DNA of 64,000 nt, taken from positions 5,146,001 through 5,210,000 of the forward strand of contig OY764903.1 of assembly GCA_963668605.1 (NCBI GenBank). Direction: 5' to 3'. The notes beneath the pieces are model-generated. The model did not search any database and was not told the origin of the DNA. It worked only from the letters and a program-made list of their open reading frames with translations. The stretch's first letter is position 1, and each line of letters starts with the position of its first letter. Shown in pieces: positions 41,728-49,833 of this stretch. The stretch comes from G963668605 sp963668605. GTDB lineage: Bacteria > Acidobacteriota > Terriglobia > Bryobacterales > Bryobacteraceae. The position numbers and the translations under genes are program-made.

Positions 41728-43146
41728 TCAACGGAGCAGATCCCGGTAGAGTTCGCTGTACCTCGCCGCCGAGGAATTCCAGGAGAAATCCTTTCCCATG
41801 CCGCGCCGCATCATGGAAGTCCACGCCGCGCGGTCTTTCCAGGCGGTCAGAGCGGTGCGGATGGTTTCGAGCAAGGCCGCCCCGGAGTATTCGCGGAACT
41901 TGAATCCTGTCGTCTCTTCGATGGTATCATCCAGTCCGCCCGTGGCGCGCACCACGGGTACACTGCCGTACCGCAGGCTGTACATCTGGTTCAGGCCGCA
42001 CGGTTCAAACCAGCTCGGCATCAGGAAGATATCGCTGCCCGCTTCGATCTTGTGCGCGAGGCGGTTATCGTAGGCGACGCGCACGGCGAAGCGGTCCGGA
42101 TGCGCGGACGCCAGATCGCCGAACATGCGCTCGTATTCCGGCTGGCCGGAGCCGAGTGCGACCAGCGCCAGATCCTCGGCCACCAACTCGCCGGCCACCT
42201 CTGCGACCAGATCGAAGCCTTTCTGATTGGTGAAGCGCGACACGATGCCAAGCAGCGGACGCTCCATGTTCGCGCTCGGAAGTCCAACCTCATCCAGCAG
42301 GTCGTGCTTGCAGATCTGCTTGCCTGCGAGGTCCCCGGCCGAGTACGGTGCGGCAATGCACGCGTCGTTTTCCGGACTCCACGAACCATAATCCACGCCA
42401 TTCAGGATTCCGTGGAGCACGTTTGCGCGCGCCCGCAGAAAGCTATCCAGCGCGAAGCCCAACTCCGGCTCCTGAATCTCGCGCGCGTAGCCTTCGCTCA
42501 CCGTGCTGATCGCGTCGGCGCTGACAATGGCGGCCTTCAACAGGTTCACTTCGCCCGCCAACTCCAGGGCGCTGGTGGAAACGGTGCGCGGATCCATCCC
42601 GATCTCCGGCAGAATTTCGAGTGGGAACTTTCCCTGGTAGCTGAGGTTATGAATCGTGAACAGGACGCGCAGGCCGAGGAACGTGGGGTCGGCCGCGAGT
42701 AGCTGGCGTATGTAGACGGGAACCAGTGCGGCCTGCCAGTCGTGGCAGTGGACGACGTCGGGCCGCCAGACATGGCGCACTATGGCAAGCGCCGCCTGAG
42801 AGAGCACGGCGAAACGTATATGGTTGTCCTTGTAATCGCCGTCGCCATCGCCGTAAATGCCGTCGCGGTCGTAAAGCGCCGGGGAGTCAACCAGATAATA
42901 GGGCACTCCAGCGGATTCGGTCCGGTAGATATCGACCTTCCATTGTGCCAGGCCGAGCCAAATAGTAAGGTCGGCATACACACGCTGCGCGCCTTCGAGC
43001 GCGATGCCCCGGTAGCGCGGCAGCACAACGCCCACCTCGTCGCCGCCCGCGTTCAACGCCTGCGGCAACGCCCCCATCACATCCGCCAGTCCGCCTGTCT
43101 TGGCGAACGGCGTGGCCTCCGAAGCAACCATCAGGATCTTGCTCAT
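41728..43146 (-). CDS. glgA: Glycogen synthase (ADP-glucose)
   Basis: The 472-residue GT5 enzyme extends alpha-1,4-glucan from ADP-glucose. The donor-binding start is EATPFAKTGGLADVMGALP. VHCHDWQAALVPVYIRQLL and LFTIHNLSYQGKFP follow. TVSEGYAREIQ and HGILNGVDYGSWSPENDA are typical, as are VSRFTNQKGFDLV and the C-terminal PSWFEPCGLNQMYSLRYG. No other glycogen genes are adjacent. It sits between the sulfatase (73 bases upstream) and thioredoxin. Confidence 0.95.
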   Translation of the reverse strand: MSKILMVASEATPFAKTGGLADVMGALPQALNAGGDEVGVVLPRYRGIALEGAQRVYADLTIWLGLAQWKVDIYRTESAGVPYYLVDSPALYDRDGIYGDGDGDYKDNHIRFAVLSQAALAIVRHVWRPDVVHCHDWQAALVPVYIRQLLAADPTFLGLRVLFTIHNLSYQGKFPLEILPEIGMDPRTVSTSALELAGEVNLLKAAIVSADAISTVSEGYAREIQEPELGFALDSFLRARANVLHGILNGVDYGSWSPENDACIAAPYSAGDLAGKQICKHDLLDEVGLPSANMERPLLGIVSRFTNQKGFDLVAEVAGELVAEDLALVALGSGQPEYERMFGDLASAHPDRFAVRVAYDNRLAHKIEAGSDIFLMPSWFEPCGLNQMYSLRYGSVPVVRATGGLDDTIEETTGFKFREYSGAALLETIRTALTAWKDRAAWTSMMRRGMGKDFSWNSSAARYSELYRDLLR

Positions 43147-43219
43147 AGTCCCCCCATTTTCGCCACAAAATGGATTGCTTGCACAGTGTCGAAGGACCGC
43201 CGAAGATTCCGCGGCGAGT

Positions 43220-44893
43220 TTATGGCGCGTTCTGTTTCAGATGTATGTTGTCCGGCGGCATCATTTCGCGCCAGCGGTCCTTGCGCCACACGGTCGGCGG
43301 CGGCAGTGTGCGCGCCTGCCGGAAGAACACCGCTTTTAGCTGTGCGGCGATTTGCGGAACCTTGTCGTAGATGTTTTTCGATTCCGTCGGATCTTCGCTC
43401 AGGTCAAACATCTCGTAGTGCGCCGGCGCGCCATCGGGCGCCTCCTTAAACAAGCCCTTTGGTGTGCTGGTCACGAAGCGCAACACAAAGCGGCCATCCG
43501 TCGCCACCCAGGCGCCGGGCGATTCCTCGCGGCGTTTTTCGGGATTTGCGCCAATCACTGTTTCGCGGTGGAAACCCCATGATCGTGCATGAATGCCGGC
43601 CCAGACCAGGTGGTCGTGCAGTTTGGCCGTCTTGCCCGACGTGAGCGGTAGAACACTGCGGCCATCGAGGTCCGGCGGCAGTGGGACTCCGGCCGCATCG
43701 AGCGCGGTCGGCATCATGTCCATTGCGGAGACCATTTCGTTCCGGACTTGTCCGCCGCGCATCCCGGCGGGCCAGTGCATCAGCATGGGAATACGTATGC
43801 CGCCCTGCCAGAACGTGCCTTTGTGTCCAGCATATGGGGCGTTGCCGGGCAACGGCGAGGCAACATCAAGCGGCGCGCCGTTGTCGCCGGAGAACAGGAA
43901 CAACGTGTTGTCCCACTCGTCTCCGATCTCGGTGCGCAAAGCGGCGACGCCTTCGTCAACGGCATTGACGTGCGCATAGAAATTGGAAAGTTCGTAGCTC
44001 TCGCTGGGAAATTTGTCGAAATAGCGGCGCGGAGCCTGTGGCTTCAGCGGCCCATGCACCGCGTGATAGGACACCTGGACGAAAAAGGGCTTGCCCGCGC
44101 GCTTGGCTCCCCGGATGAAATCGATCGCCTTATCGGTGAACAGCTCCGTGTTGTAACGCTTTTGCACGCCCGCGTAGTTCCAGTTTTCCCAGATATTCGC
44201 GGCGTCGTAGAACGGCGATTGCCAGGTGTTGTAGCCGAAATAGTAGTCGAACCCGTTGTTGAGCGGATGGTGCGAAGGCATCACCGAGCCGGACGCCCCG
44301 CTGGACTGATACTCCTGATCGATCTCGCGTTTCTTCTCTTTTGGCAAACCGGCGAACTGCGCCTGCGTGACTCCGTGTTTCTTCAGCACACCTTGACGTA
44401 TAGCGCCTTCGAGACGGGGTCCGGCATGCCATTTGCCCACAAATCCCGTGGTGTATCCGGCTTGTTTCAGCCGGGCGGCTAGCACAGTGCCCGGCACAAA
44501 GCCTGTTCTTTCAACGTCGGTATTTTGATACAGGCCGAACCGGTTTGGGAGACAACCTGTCAAGATGCCATTGCGCGCCGGAGCGCACAGATTACTGGTG
44601 GCGAAAGCGTGGGAAAACAGCACGCCGCCGCGCGCCAGCGAAATCATGGTAGGCATGGCACGGCGCGAGAAATCGAGTGCCTGCGCGGGCGTATAGGGTT
44701 GTTCCCGCTTCTTCAGATATTCGACAAAAGCCGGGTCGAACTGCTTGGTTTCGATATTCTTGGCGAGCGGCGCAAATTGTCCGATCCCGAAATCGTCCAT
44801 CACTACGAGGACGACGTTGGGGTGCTTGCGTGGAGCCGGCGCGGCGGTTGCCCACGCAGGAATGGTTGCGGAAAGAAAGCTGCGGCGATTCAT
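43220..44893 (-). CDS. Arylsulfatase-type sulfatase, exported
   Basis: The 557-residue product begins with an export signal carrying a twin Arg (MNRRSFLSATIPAW). The catalytic motif is CAPARNGILTG, with Cys103 as the residue to be turned into formylglycine and Arg107. Metal ligands include VVMDDFG at the start and FLFSGDNGAP later; YTTGFVGKWHAG is conserved. Sulfatases of this type release sulfate from sulfated sugars or small molecules. No sulfatase-maturation gene is next to it. The radical SAM gene at 60973 does not resemble one closely. Confidence 0.93.
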   Translation of the reverse strand: MNRRSFLSATIPAWATAAPAPRKHPNVVLVVMDDFGIGQFAPLAKNIETKQFDPAFVEYLKKREQPYTPAQALDFSRRAMPTMISLARGGVLFSHAFATSNLCAPARNGILTGCLPNRFGLYQNTDVERTGFVPGTVLAARLKQAGYTTGFVGKWHAGPRLEGAIRQGVLKKHGVTQAQFAGLPKEKKREIDQEYQSSGASGSVMPSHHPLNNGFDYYFGYNTWQSPFYDAANIWENWNYAGVQKRYNTELFTDKAIDFIRGAKRAGKPFFVQVSYHAVHGPLKPQAPRRYFDKFPSESYELSNFYAHVNAVDEGVAALRTEIGDEWDNTLFLFSGDNGAPLDVASPLPGNAPYAGHKGTFWQGGIRIPMLMHWPAGMRGGQVRNEMVSAMDMMPTALDAAGVPLPPDLDGRSVLPLTSGKTAKLHDHLVWAGIHARSWGFHRETVIGANPEKRREESPGAWVATDGRFVLRFVTSTPKGLFKEAPDGAPAHYEMFDLSEDPTESKNIYDKVPQIAAQLKAVFFRQARTLPPPTVWRKDRWREMMPPDNIHLKQNAP

Positions 44894-45021
44894 TTTGTCC
44901 TTTCTGTCAGCGTACCGCGACAGGCTCGCCGACCGCCGCCCTTCCCCCTTCCCCCTGCACCGGGCCCCAAGCGTTGTCGAGCTTGCGGTGGTATTATCTT
45001 GAGCGATAAGGGAGGCTTACC

Positions 45022-45747
45022 ATGGCGGACGCACCTGTAATGGCCACGCATCCGGCGCCCGGACCCAGCTTCTTGGGCCGTGTTCTCGGCATGTTCAACA
45101 TCTTCATCGATCCGCGCAGTGCCGTGACGTTGATTCCGCTGCCGTGGTCGTGGCTCTGGCCGCTGCTGCTGAGCGGAATCGTGATCGGTACTTGTATGTA
45201 TCAGACAATCCCGGCCACGCTGCATGTCTTTGAGATCAATCCGCCGGGCAACTTGAGCGTGGAGCAGGCGCAGAAGGCGCTGCCCATGATTGAGAAGACG
45301 CAGAAGATCTCCGCGTTTGTCATGCCCGTCATGATCGGAGTGATGCTGGCGCTATTCGCCGGATTGCTCTCGGCCACCTGCGCGGTGATGGACATTCGCG
45401 CGAAGTTCCGCGACAATTATGCGCTGCTGGCGACCGCCGGATTGGTTGGCACGTTGGGCTACGCGGCCGGCTTCGCCGTCATAAAACTGAAGGGCGATAG
45501 CATTCAATCGATGCAGGAGCTACGCCCTGGATTTGGTTTCGATCTGCTACTGCCGGAGGGCGCGAACCGACTGCTGTATGCGGCTTTGAACTATTTTTCT
45601 TTCTTCACGATCTGGTACATCGTGGTGTTGGGGCTGGCCTTCGCCGCACTTTATGGCACGTCGAAGGGCAAGGGCTTCGCGGCGACCGCGCCGGTTTGGA
45701 TGCTGGCGTTGCTGTTCGCCATGGTCGGCGCGATGTTTAATCGCTGA
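45022..45747 (+). CDS. Yip1-domain membrane protein
   Basis: The 241-residue protein opens with RVLGMFNIFIDPRSAV, as Yip1-domain proteins of Acidobacteriota do. About five hydrophobic segments follow (WSWLWPLLLSGIVIGTCMY, FVMPVMIGVMLALFAGLLSA, LLATAGLVGTLGYAAGFAV, SFFTIWYIVVLGLAFAALY, APVWMLALLFAMVGAMF). The bacterial role is unknown; eukaryotic Yip1 acts in membrane traffic. It is divergent from the sulfatase and convergent with the DUF2490 gene. Confidence 0.8.
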   Translation: MADAPVMATHPAPGPSFLGRVLGMFNIFIDPRSAVTLIPLPWSWLWPLLLSGIVIGTCMYQTIPATLHVFEINPPGNLSVEQAQKALPMIEKTQKISAFVMPVMIGVMLALFAGLLSATCAVMDIRAKFRDNYALLATAGLVGTLGYAAGFAVIKLKGDSIQSMQELRPGFGFDLLLPEGANRLLYAALNYFSFFTIWYIVVLGLAFAALYGTSKGKGFAATAPVWMLALLFAMVGAMFNR

Positions 45748-45762
45748 GAGCGGACCGCAGCG

Positions 45763-46410
45763 CTACTCGCTTGGTTTTTCCGCGTGACGGCCCGGTACTT
45801 TGAAACGCAGCCGCGTCATCACGATGTGGCGGTTCTGGCCCATGCCGGACCGATAGGCCTCATACATGTAGCTGAATTCGATGGATGAGCGGGAATTCAT
45901 ATTCCAGCGTATGCCACCGTAAGGGCGGACGAAGTAGAAGCCGCGCGACGTCTGGAAAGTATCGACACCACCGACCGGCGCATAGTGATGTTTCCAGATG
46001 ACACGGACGCCTTGGCGATAGCGATTGTAGGAGGGCTTTACGTCTCCGAAGAACCGCTCGTACCACAGACGGGTTTCGGCGGTCCATCTGCCTTCGTGCA
46101 GCGGAATTTCTACGCCGGCGTAGGCGCGGTGCGAATCACTCCATTTGCTGGGCGTGCTCTTGTAGTTCTTGTAGAGAAAGCCGACCATCGGAATGAAGTG
46201 CGGCTTTACGTAGAACTGGATCCGTGGGCCGGTGCGGCTCGCATAAAATTCCTCCAGACCGGAACGGAAACGAAACTGGCTCTGTAATACAAGGCGGATA
46301 TGCGAGTCCTTGTACTCCGGCTCCACCGCGTTCCAGGATTCGATATCGCTGGCGAGTGTCAACCGGGCGCACGCGGCCAGTAATCCGATGAGGACGACTA
46401 GGCGACTCAC
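45763..46410 (-). CDS. DUF2490 outer-membrane-like protein
   Basis: The 215-residue product has a signal peptide (MSRLVVLIGLLAACARLTLA) and a beta-rich, aromatic-rich mature part: SWNAVEPEYKDSHIRLVLQS, EFYASRTGPRIQFYVKPHFI, RLWYERFFGDVKPSYNRYRQ and IEFSYMYEAYR. This matches DUF2490, thought to be small outer-membrane beta-barrels. Its ATG overlaps the stop of the small basic gene as ATGA, so the two are coupled. It is convergent with the Yip1 gene, 15 bases apart. Confidence 0.8.
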   Translation of the reverse strand: MSRLVVLIGLLAACARLTLASDIESWNAVEPEYKDSHIRLVLQSQFRFRSGLEEFYASRTGPRIQFYVKPHFIPMVGFLYKNYKSTPSKWSDSHRAYAGVEIPLHEGRWTAETRLWYERFFGDVKPSYNRYRQGVRVIWKHHYAPVGGVDTFQTSRGFYFVRPYGGIRWNMNSRSSIEFSYMYEAYRSGMGQNRHIVMTRLRFKVPGRHAEKPSE

Positions 46411-46571
46411 GCTTGCGATCTCTCAGTTTCGAGTGGTTGCTTGTGCTTCGGTTTGTCGCGCCGGGTCTTCTCCTGGATGGCACGCGAGGACTTGACCGTG
46501 CCCACGCGCTCGCGCGCAATTGCGCGAACCTCTTGGTTATGATTGTAGCGTTTCATTTTCTTGACAGCCAT
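46407..46571 (-). CDS. Small basic protein (54 residues)
   Basis: The product starts at ATG 46571 with GGGAG 11 bases before it. It is 54 residues, very basic, and has no membrane part: MAVKKMKRYNHNQEVRAIAR, then RVGTVKSSRAIQEKTRRD and a KHKQ tail. It could bind RNA or ribosomes, but no family is certain. The stop overlaps the start of the DUF2490 gene (ATGA). Confidence 0.65.
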   Translation of the reverse strand: MAVKKMKRYNHNQEVRAIARERVGTVKSSRAIQEKTRRDKPKHKQPLETERSQA

Positions 46572-46649
46572 CGGGAAGAACACTCCCAACCGGAGCGTTC
46601 CTTTTTAGTATAAGATAGAGGCGACTGTTCTATGGACACGACCGGACGG

Positions 46650-46679
46650 TTGCCGACTGGTTACCTGGCCCGCTAGAAT
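46650..46679 (+). promoter_or_regulatory. Likely sigma-70 promoter of tatA
   Basis: TTGCCG at 46650-46655 and TAGAAT at 46674-46679 are separated by 18 bases. Transcription would start near 46686, giving a leader of about 20 bases that carries the AAAGGAGG site at 46695-46702. Confidence 0.5.
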
Positions 46680-46705
46680 AGGAGTGACTTAACAAAGGAG
46701 GCCAC

Positions 46706-46876
46706 ATGAGGTCGATTGGCTTGCCTGAGCTTCTTGTCATTTTGGGTGTTGCCGTTCTGCTATTTGGCGGAAAGAAGATTCCCGAGGTGGCGAAAGGCTT
46801 GGGAGAAGGTATCAAGAACTTCAAGAATGCCTTGAAGAGCGACGAAGAAAAGCCCGACGAGAAGAAGCAGGCGTAG
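46706..46876 (+). CDS. tatA: Sec-independent translocase subunit TatA
   Basis: The 56-residue protein is of the TatA/TatE kind. One membrane helix (LPELLVILGVAVLLF) is followed by the FGGKKIPEVAKGLGEG hinge and amphipathic helix, and a charged KSDEEKPDEKKQA tail. The start ATG 46706 has an AAAGGAGG site. TatA oligomers form the pore of the twin-arginine pathway with TatC. Exported proteins with Tat-type leaders at 18053, 19559 and 43220 need this pathway. No tatC is near. A strong terminator follows at 46932. Confidence 0.95.
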   Translation: MRSIGLPELLVILGVAVLLFGGKKIPEVAKGLGEGIKNFKNALKSDEEKPDEKKQA

Positions 46877-46931
46877 GCTTCCTGAGCCGCTCGCAATTTG
46901 GGCGGATGTCAACTCCGGCGAACAGAATGAG

Positions 46932-46960
46932 AAAGCCCCGCGATTACTCGCGGGGCTTTT
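46932..46960. terminator. Strong bidirectional intrinsic terminator between tatA and HU
   Basis: A perfect 11-base stem (AAAGCCCCGCG at 46932-46942 and its complement at 46949-46959) encloses the loop ATTACT. The stem ends in A/T runs on both sides, so it can stop tatA transcripts on the plus strand and HU transcripts on the minus strand. Confidence 0.93.
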
Positions 46961-46993
46961 GATTTTGGATCACGATCGCGCCGGACTGGCGCG

Positions 46994-47296
46994 TTACTTT
47001 TTCACTTTGGGCGGAACGATGGAGTCCTTGCAGGCTTTCGCCACGCGGAACTTCACAACCTTCTTCGCTGGTATCTTAATTGCGGCGCCCGTCGCAGGGT
47101 TGCGGCCCATGCGAGCTTTCCGCTCCTGGCGCACGAGGCGTCCGATGCCCGGAACCACGAAAACGCCATTCTTCTTGGTTTCGCGAACGGCGATGGTCGC
47201 CAGATTCTCGACGATGGCCTTGGCCACCTTGCTCGGAACTTCCGCCGCAGCGGCGAGTTCTTTCACCAACTGAGTTTGCGTCATTTTGTCGGCCAT
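46994..47296 (-). CDS. HU-family DNA-binding protein
   Basis: The 100-residue HU protein has the normal fold with arms: TQTQLVKELAAAAEVPSKVA, FVVPGIGRLVRQERKARMGR, then NPATGAAIKIPAKKVVKFRV. It bends and compacts DNA as a dimer. ATG 47296 has AAGGAG close before it; the ATG at 47284 is also in frame. In contrast with the arm-less HU-like protein at 339, this one has the full NPATG arm. A terminator lies 34 bases after its stop. Confidence 0.95.
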   Translation of the reverse strand: MADKMTQTQLVKELAAAAEVPSKVAKAIVENLATIAVRETKKNGVFVVPGIGRLVRQERKARMGRNPATGAAIKIPAKKVVKFRVAKACKDSIVPPKVKK

Positions 47297-47471
47297 ATTG
47301 CTCCTTACTAATTCTCCCTAGGAACCTGAACCTCTCTCCGAGAGGATGTGCGGCTGCACGGCCCGTTTCACCCGGGCACGGTGTTTGAAGGCCGCACCAG
47401 GCATTCAGGTCCGTCTTTGCTGTCTTATGATAAGGGATGCCGGAACATGATGTAAAGAGGAAATCTGCGTC

Positions 47472-47495
47472 AAAAGCCCTGTTTTTGGGCTTTTT
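47472..47495. terminator. Hairpin, probable terminator for the second recA
   Basis: AAAAGCCC at 47472-47479 pairs with GGGCTTTT at 47487-47494 around a T-rich loop. Both flanks carry A/T runs. On the minus strand it lies about 77 bases after the stop of the recA paralogue. It is weaker than the hairpin at 46932. Confidence 0.55.
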
Positions 47496-47526
47496 CCCGT
47501 GTTTTTGGCCTTAGGAGGGCTAAAAC

Positions 47527-47568
47527 ATGGGTTATAAGGAATGTTTTGGGTTCGGAAACGGCCCGTAA
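47527..47568 (+). other. 13-codon open frame with a perfect Shine-Dalgarno
   Basis: ATG 47527 opens MGYKECFGFGNGP then TAA at 47566. AGGAGG at 47513-47518 stands eight bases before the ATG, an ideal spacing. It lies on the strand opposite both recA and HU. No homologue is known to me. It could be chance in a 275-base gap that otherwise contains only the hairpin. Confidence 0.25.
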
Positions 47569-47571
47569 CCC

Positions 47572-48567
47572 TCAGGCGACGGCGTTCCTGGACACACTGG
47601 AAAGGCCCGACAGATTCCGTAAATCGGCGTCCAGACGCCGGCTGGCCTCGGGATGTTCGTGCAGGTATTCGCGCGCGTCTTCGCGGCCGTGGCCGATGTG
47701 TTCCCCGCGCAGGCTGTAGCGGGAGCCGCTTCGTTCCACCAGATTGTGCATCACGCCGAGGTCCAGCAGCTCGCCTTCGCGCGAGATTCCCCTGCCGTAA
47801 AGGATCTCCACCTCCGCCTCGCGGAACGCCGCGGCGAACTTATTCTTCACCATCCTGACGTGAATGCGGTTCCCCACGACGGCGCCGCCTTCCTGGATCG
47901 CCGCGCACCGGCGCACGTCCATGCGTACCGAAGCGTAAGACTTCAGTGCCCGGCCACCCGTCGTGGTCTCGGGGTTGCCGGACGTCACACCGATCTGTTC
48001 GCGTATCTGGTTGAGGAAGATGAGGCACGCATTCGTGCGCGAGACGCTCGCCGTGAGTTTACGTAATGCCTGAGACATCAATCGCGCCTGCATGCCCAGG
48101 AAGCTGTCTCCCATCGCGGCTTCAAGTTCGATCCTGGGAACCAGCGCGGCCACCGAATCGACCACCACAACGTCGACGGCGCTGGAGGCTACCAGTGCGG
48201 CTGATATCTCCAACGCCTGCTCGCCGTAGTCCGGCTGCGCAACCAGCAATTTGCCGACATCAACGCCCAACCTACCCGCGTAGGCAAGGTCGAGCGCATG
48301 TTCTGCGTCGATAAACGCCGCGGCGCCACCGGTTTTCTGAGCTTCGGCAATGACATGGAGGGCTATCGTTGTCTTGCCGCAAGACTCAGGTCCGAAGACT
48401 TCAATGACGCGGCCCCGAGGGAATCCGCCCACCCCCAACGCCGAGTCTACGGAAATTGAGCCGCTCGAAATCACCGTCACGGGAAGAACGTTTGGCGAAC
48501 CTCGGCGGTCCATCCGAGCCAGAGTCAGGTCGATCTGCCTGCGCCGCTCACGTTCCCGTTCGTCCAT
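47572..48567 (-). CDS. Second RecA paralogue
   Basis: The 331-residue product has a full RecA core: Walker A GPESCGKTT at 59-67 (Cys replaces the usual second Ser), Walker B VVVVDSVAALVP, loop L2 GNPETTTGGRALKSYASVR, and the C-terminal domain NLVERSGSRYSLRGEHIGHG. The N-terminal linker is unusual (RRGSPNVLPVTV where RecA has KQFGKGSIMRL). The usual acidic C-tail is lacking. It lies 74 bases downstream of the main recA on the same strand. ATG 48567 aligns with the main recA start; a GTG at 48585 is also possible. Its job may differ from that of the main RecA, for example regulation or accessory strand exchange, but that is inference. Confidence 0.92.
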   Translation of the reverse strand: MDERERERRRQIDLTLARMDRRGSPNVLPVTVISSGSISVDSALGVGGFPRGRVIEVFGPESCGKTTIALHVIAEAQKTGGAAAFIDAEHALDLAYAGRLGVDVGKLLVAQPDYGEQALEISAALVASSAVDVVVVDSVAALVPRIELEAAMGDSFLGMQARLMSQALRKLTASVSRTNACLIFLNQIREQIGVTSGNPETTTGGRALKSYASVRMDVRRCAAIQEGGAVVGNRIHVRMVKNKFAAAFREAEVEILYGRGISREGELLDLGVMHNLVERSGSRYSLRGEHIGHGREDAREYLHEHPEASRRLDADLRNLSGLSSVSRNAVA

Positions 48568-48641
48568 CGTCACTGGCTCACACACTGTTGGTGCGGGCCT
48601 GCGGTGGTTTCTCTCAGAAAACTATGTGGATTTTCGCGCGC

Positions 48642-49709
48642 CTACTTGCCACGCGTCGGCGTCGGTTTGGCCGGCTCTTCCGCAACTGGCGCAACCGGCG
48701 CCACCGCATCGGGCTTGATCAGGCCGACCGCCTTGCGCGTCTCCGTGTCGACCGCAGCGCAGATCCCTGGATTGTCCTTCAAAAACACGCGCGAGTTGTC
48801 ACGGCCCTGGCCAATACGTTCGCCCTTATAGCTGTACCATGACCCGCTCTTCTCCACGATGTTCTGCGCCACCGCCAGATCGAGCAGGTCGCCCTCGCGC
48901 GAAACGCCTTCGCCATAGAGGATGTCGAATTCAGCTTCCCGGAATGGCGAGGCGCACTTATTCTTCACTACCTTGACCTTTGTGCGGTTGCCCACCACCA
49001 CGTCGCCATCCTTGATCGCTCCGATGCGGCGGATATCGCAGCGGATCGACGCATAGAATTTTAGCGCGCGGCCGCCCGTCGTCGTCTCCGGATTGCCGAA
49101 CATCACGCCAATTTTTTCGCGAATCTGGTTAATGAAAACCAGGCACGTGTTCGAGCGCGAGACGATGCCCGTCAGCTTGCGCAACGCCTGCGACATCAAT
49201 CGCGCCTGCACGCCCATGAAGGAATCGCCCATTTCGCCGTCCAACTCGGCCTTGGGTACCAGTGCCGCAACCGAATCCAGCACCACGACATCGATCGAAT
49301 TCGAGGCGATCAACGCGTTCGCGATCTCGAGCGCCTGCTCGGCGTAATCGGGTTGCGAGACCAGCAGATTATCCACATCCACACCCAAGCGGCCCGCATA
49401 GATTGGATCGAGCGCGTGTTCCACGTCGATGAAAGCGGCCATCCCGCCGACCTTCTGCGCTTCGGCGATCACCTGCAAGGCGATCGTCGTCTTGCCCGAC
49501 GATTCCGGCCCGAAGATCTCGCAAATCCTGCCGCGCGGAAACCCGCCCATCCCGAGCGCCACGTCCAGCGAGATCGATCCCGTCGAAATCGATTGCACCG
49601 GCACCAGCGTGTCATGCGATCCCAGCCGCACGATCGATCCCTTCCCGAACTGCTTCTCGATCTGGGCTAGCGTGAGCGCAATTGCGCGCTGGCGGTCTTT
49701 TTCGTCCAT
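48642..49709 (-). CDS. recA: Recombinase RecA
   Basis: The 355-residue canonical RecA has EKQFGKGSIVRLG at the start, Walker A GPESSGKT at 67-74 and VVVLDSVAALVPKAEL. Loop L2 is FGNPETTTGGRALKFYASIR, and KNKCASPFREAEFDILYGEG is conserved. The C-tail is Pro/Ala-rich (APVAPVAEEPAKP). It starts at ATG 49709; the open frame extends upstream but the RecA match begins at MDEKDRQ. It is the first gene of the tandem recA pair, with a good promoter and a palindrome upstream. RecA does homologous strand exchange and triggers LexA self-cleavage. Confidence 0.98.
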   Translation of the reverse strand: MDEKDRQRAIALTLAQIEKQFGKGSIVRLGSHDTLVPVQSISTGSISLDVALGMGGFPRGRICEIFGPESSGKTTIALQVIAEAQKVGGMAAFIDVEHALDPIYAGRLGVDVDNLLVSQPDYAEQALEIANALIASNSIDVVVLDSVAALVPKAELDGEMGDSFMGVQARLMSQALRKLTGIVSRSNTCLVFINQIREKIGVMFGNPETTTGGRALKFYASIRCDIRRIGAIKDGDVVVGNRTKVKVVKNKCASPFREAEFDILYGEGVSREGDLLDLAVAQNIVEKSGSWYSYKGERIGQGRDNSRVFLKDNPGICAAVDTETRKAVGLIKPDAVAPVAPVAEEPAKPTPTRGK

Positions 49710-49742
49710 GTGTCCCCCGGCCGGAAAGTCTCTGAAAAAGCG

Positions 49743-49772
49743 ATTATAGCGTGCCACACCGTGGCAAGTCAG
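49743..49772 (-). promoter_or_regulatory. Promoter of recA with palindrome in its spacer
   Basis: On the minus strand CTGACT (49772-49767) and a perfect TATAAT (49748-49743) are 18 bases apart. The start of transcription would be near 49736, giving a leader of about 27 bases. A perfect palindrome fills most of the spacer. Confidence 0.6.
49752..49766. promoter_or_regulatory. Palindromic operator candidate at recA
   Basis: TGCCAC (49752-49757) and GTGGCA (49761-49766) are perfect arms around ACC. Lying between the -35 and -10 hexamers, the site is placed to repress recA. LexA is the obvious candidate, but this sequence is not the E. coli or Bacillus LexA box and no lexA gene is in the window. 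Confidence 0.5.
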
Positions 49773-49833
49773 TGTTTTGGGGGAAATATTTTCGTCTTTT
49801 CTTCGCCTTGGCCACGGAAGCCCGCACCCAGCG

